Shown here in pieces: positions 63,978 through 64,000 of a stretch of 64,000 nt of DNA (position 1 is its first letter; every line of letters begins with the position of its first letter). Made by a program: the position numbers and the translations under genes. The notes under the pieces are model-generated. The model made no database searches, was not told the DNA's origin, and saw only the letters and a program-made list of their open reading frames with translations. Location of the stretch: positions 689,501-753,500 of the forward strand of contig NZ_PXOQ01000009.1 of NCBI RefSeq assembly GCF_003008425.1. Direction: 5' to 3'. Source of the DNA: Aurantibacter aestuarii (lineage in GTDB: Bacteria > Bacteroidota > Bacteroidia > Flavobacteriales > Flavobacteriaceae).

Positions 63978-64000
63978 AATTATTTTTTTCAGGTTAAATT

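Overview
The window is a stretch of chromosome from a member of the Bacteroidota, most likely a marine Flavobacteriaceae species. The evidence is low G+C, recognisable TAnnTTTG promoter boxes with few Shine-Dalgarno sites, three secreted proteins with type IX secretion (T9SS) C-terminal sorting domains, a TonB receptor with a carboxypeptidase-like N-terminal domain, a bacillithiol enzyme (BshC), and several families typical of flavobacteria (DUF6452, DUF6048, DUF4295, Lacal_2735, CCC-motif membrane protein). I see no rRNA, tRNA, insertion sequence, prophage or CRISPR array.

Layout. 1-4225: end of an M23 peptidase, a TonB-dependent receptor and a DUF2306 membrane protein, co-directional. 4299-9333: a tiny Lacal_2735 gene, an SDR reductase, an alpha/beta hydrolase, a cysteine desulfurase, an Asp-rich lipoprotein and a Smr-domain protein. 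9511-13355: a T9SS protein, DUF2752 and CCC-motif membrane proteins, and ornithine aminotransferase. 13459-21108: a LuxR response regulator and a propeller-type sensor kinase, divergent from a 1277-residue leucine-rich T9SS protein. 21268-30837: rlmD-DUF6452-DUF6048, two methyltransferases, a ZIP transporter, DUF4268, an M23 peptidase, DUF2911, meaB and a glycosyltransferase. 30834-46000, nearly all on the minus strand, is housekeeping: PAP2 phosphatase, MATE pump, nitronate monooxygenase, mnmA, a MORN-repeat protein, yidC, pyrG, DUF3820, DUF922, a LysM/periplasmic-binding protein, guaA and bshC. 46115-53387: a carboxypeptidase-regulatory-domain protein, rimO, a serine hydrolase, a membrane protein and a purple-acid-phosphatase-like T9SS protein. 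53509-63977: ftsY, DUF4295, rpmG, rpmB, cinA, Hpt, FAH hydrolase, exonuclease, a 2-oxoacid dehydrogenase E2, a glycosyltransferase, recR, a sodium symporter and a CoA-binding protein.

How the genes work together. Several are translation and RNA-modification functions (rlmD, a THUMP methyltransferase, mnmA, rimO, rpmB, rpmG). Others serve membrane protein insertion (ftsY, yidC), nucleotide synthesis (pyrG, guaA), or sulfur and thiol chemistry (cysteine desulfurase, mnmA, bshC). The accessory part is the cell-surface set: the TonB receptor and the T9SS cargo proteins, one of them next to a two-component system.

The most interesting non-coding signals are: (i) a three-copy dispersed element of about 110-120 nt with a shared architecture (closing helix, conserved strands, two hairpins of unrelated sequence) that looks like a structured RNA or a REP-like element; (ii) a perfect 25-bp direct repeat, itself an inverted repeat, flanking the leucine-rich T9SS gene beside the LuxR regulator; (iii) a palindrome, promoter and terminator that could make a short RNA upstream of rlmD; (iv) promoter boxes only 3-7 nt from the start codons of guaA, MATE, recR and PAP2, which predict nearly leaderless mRNAs.
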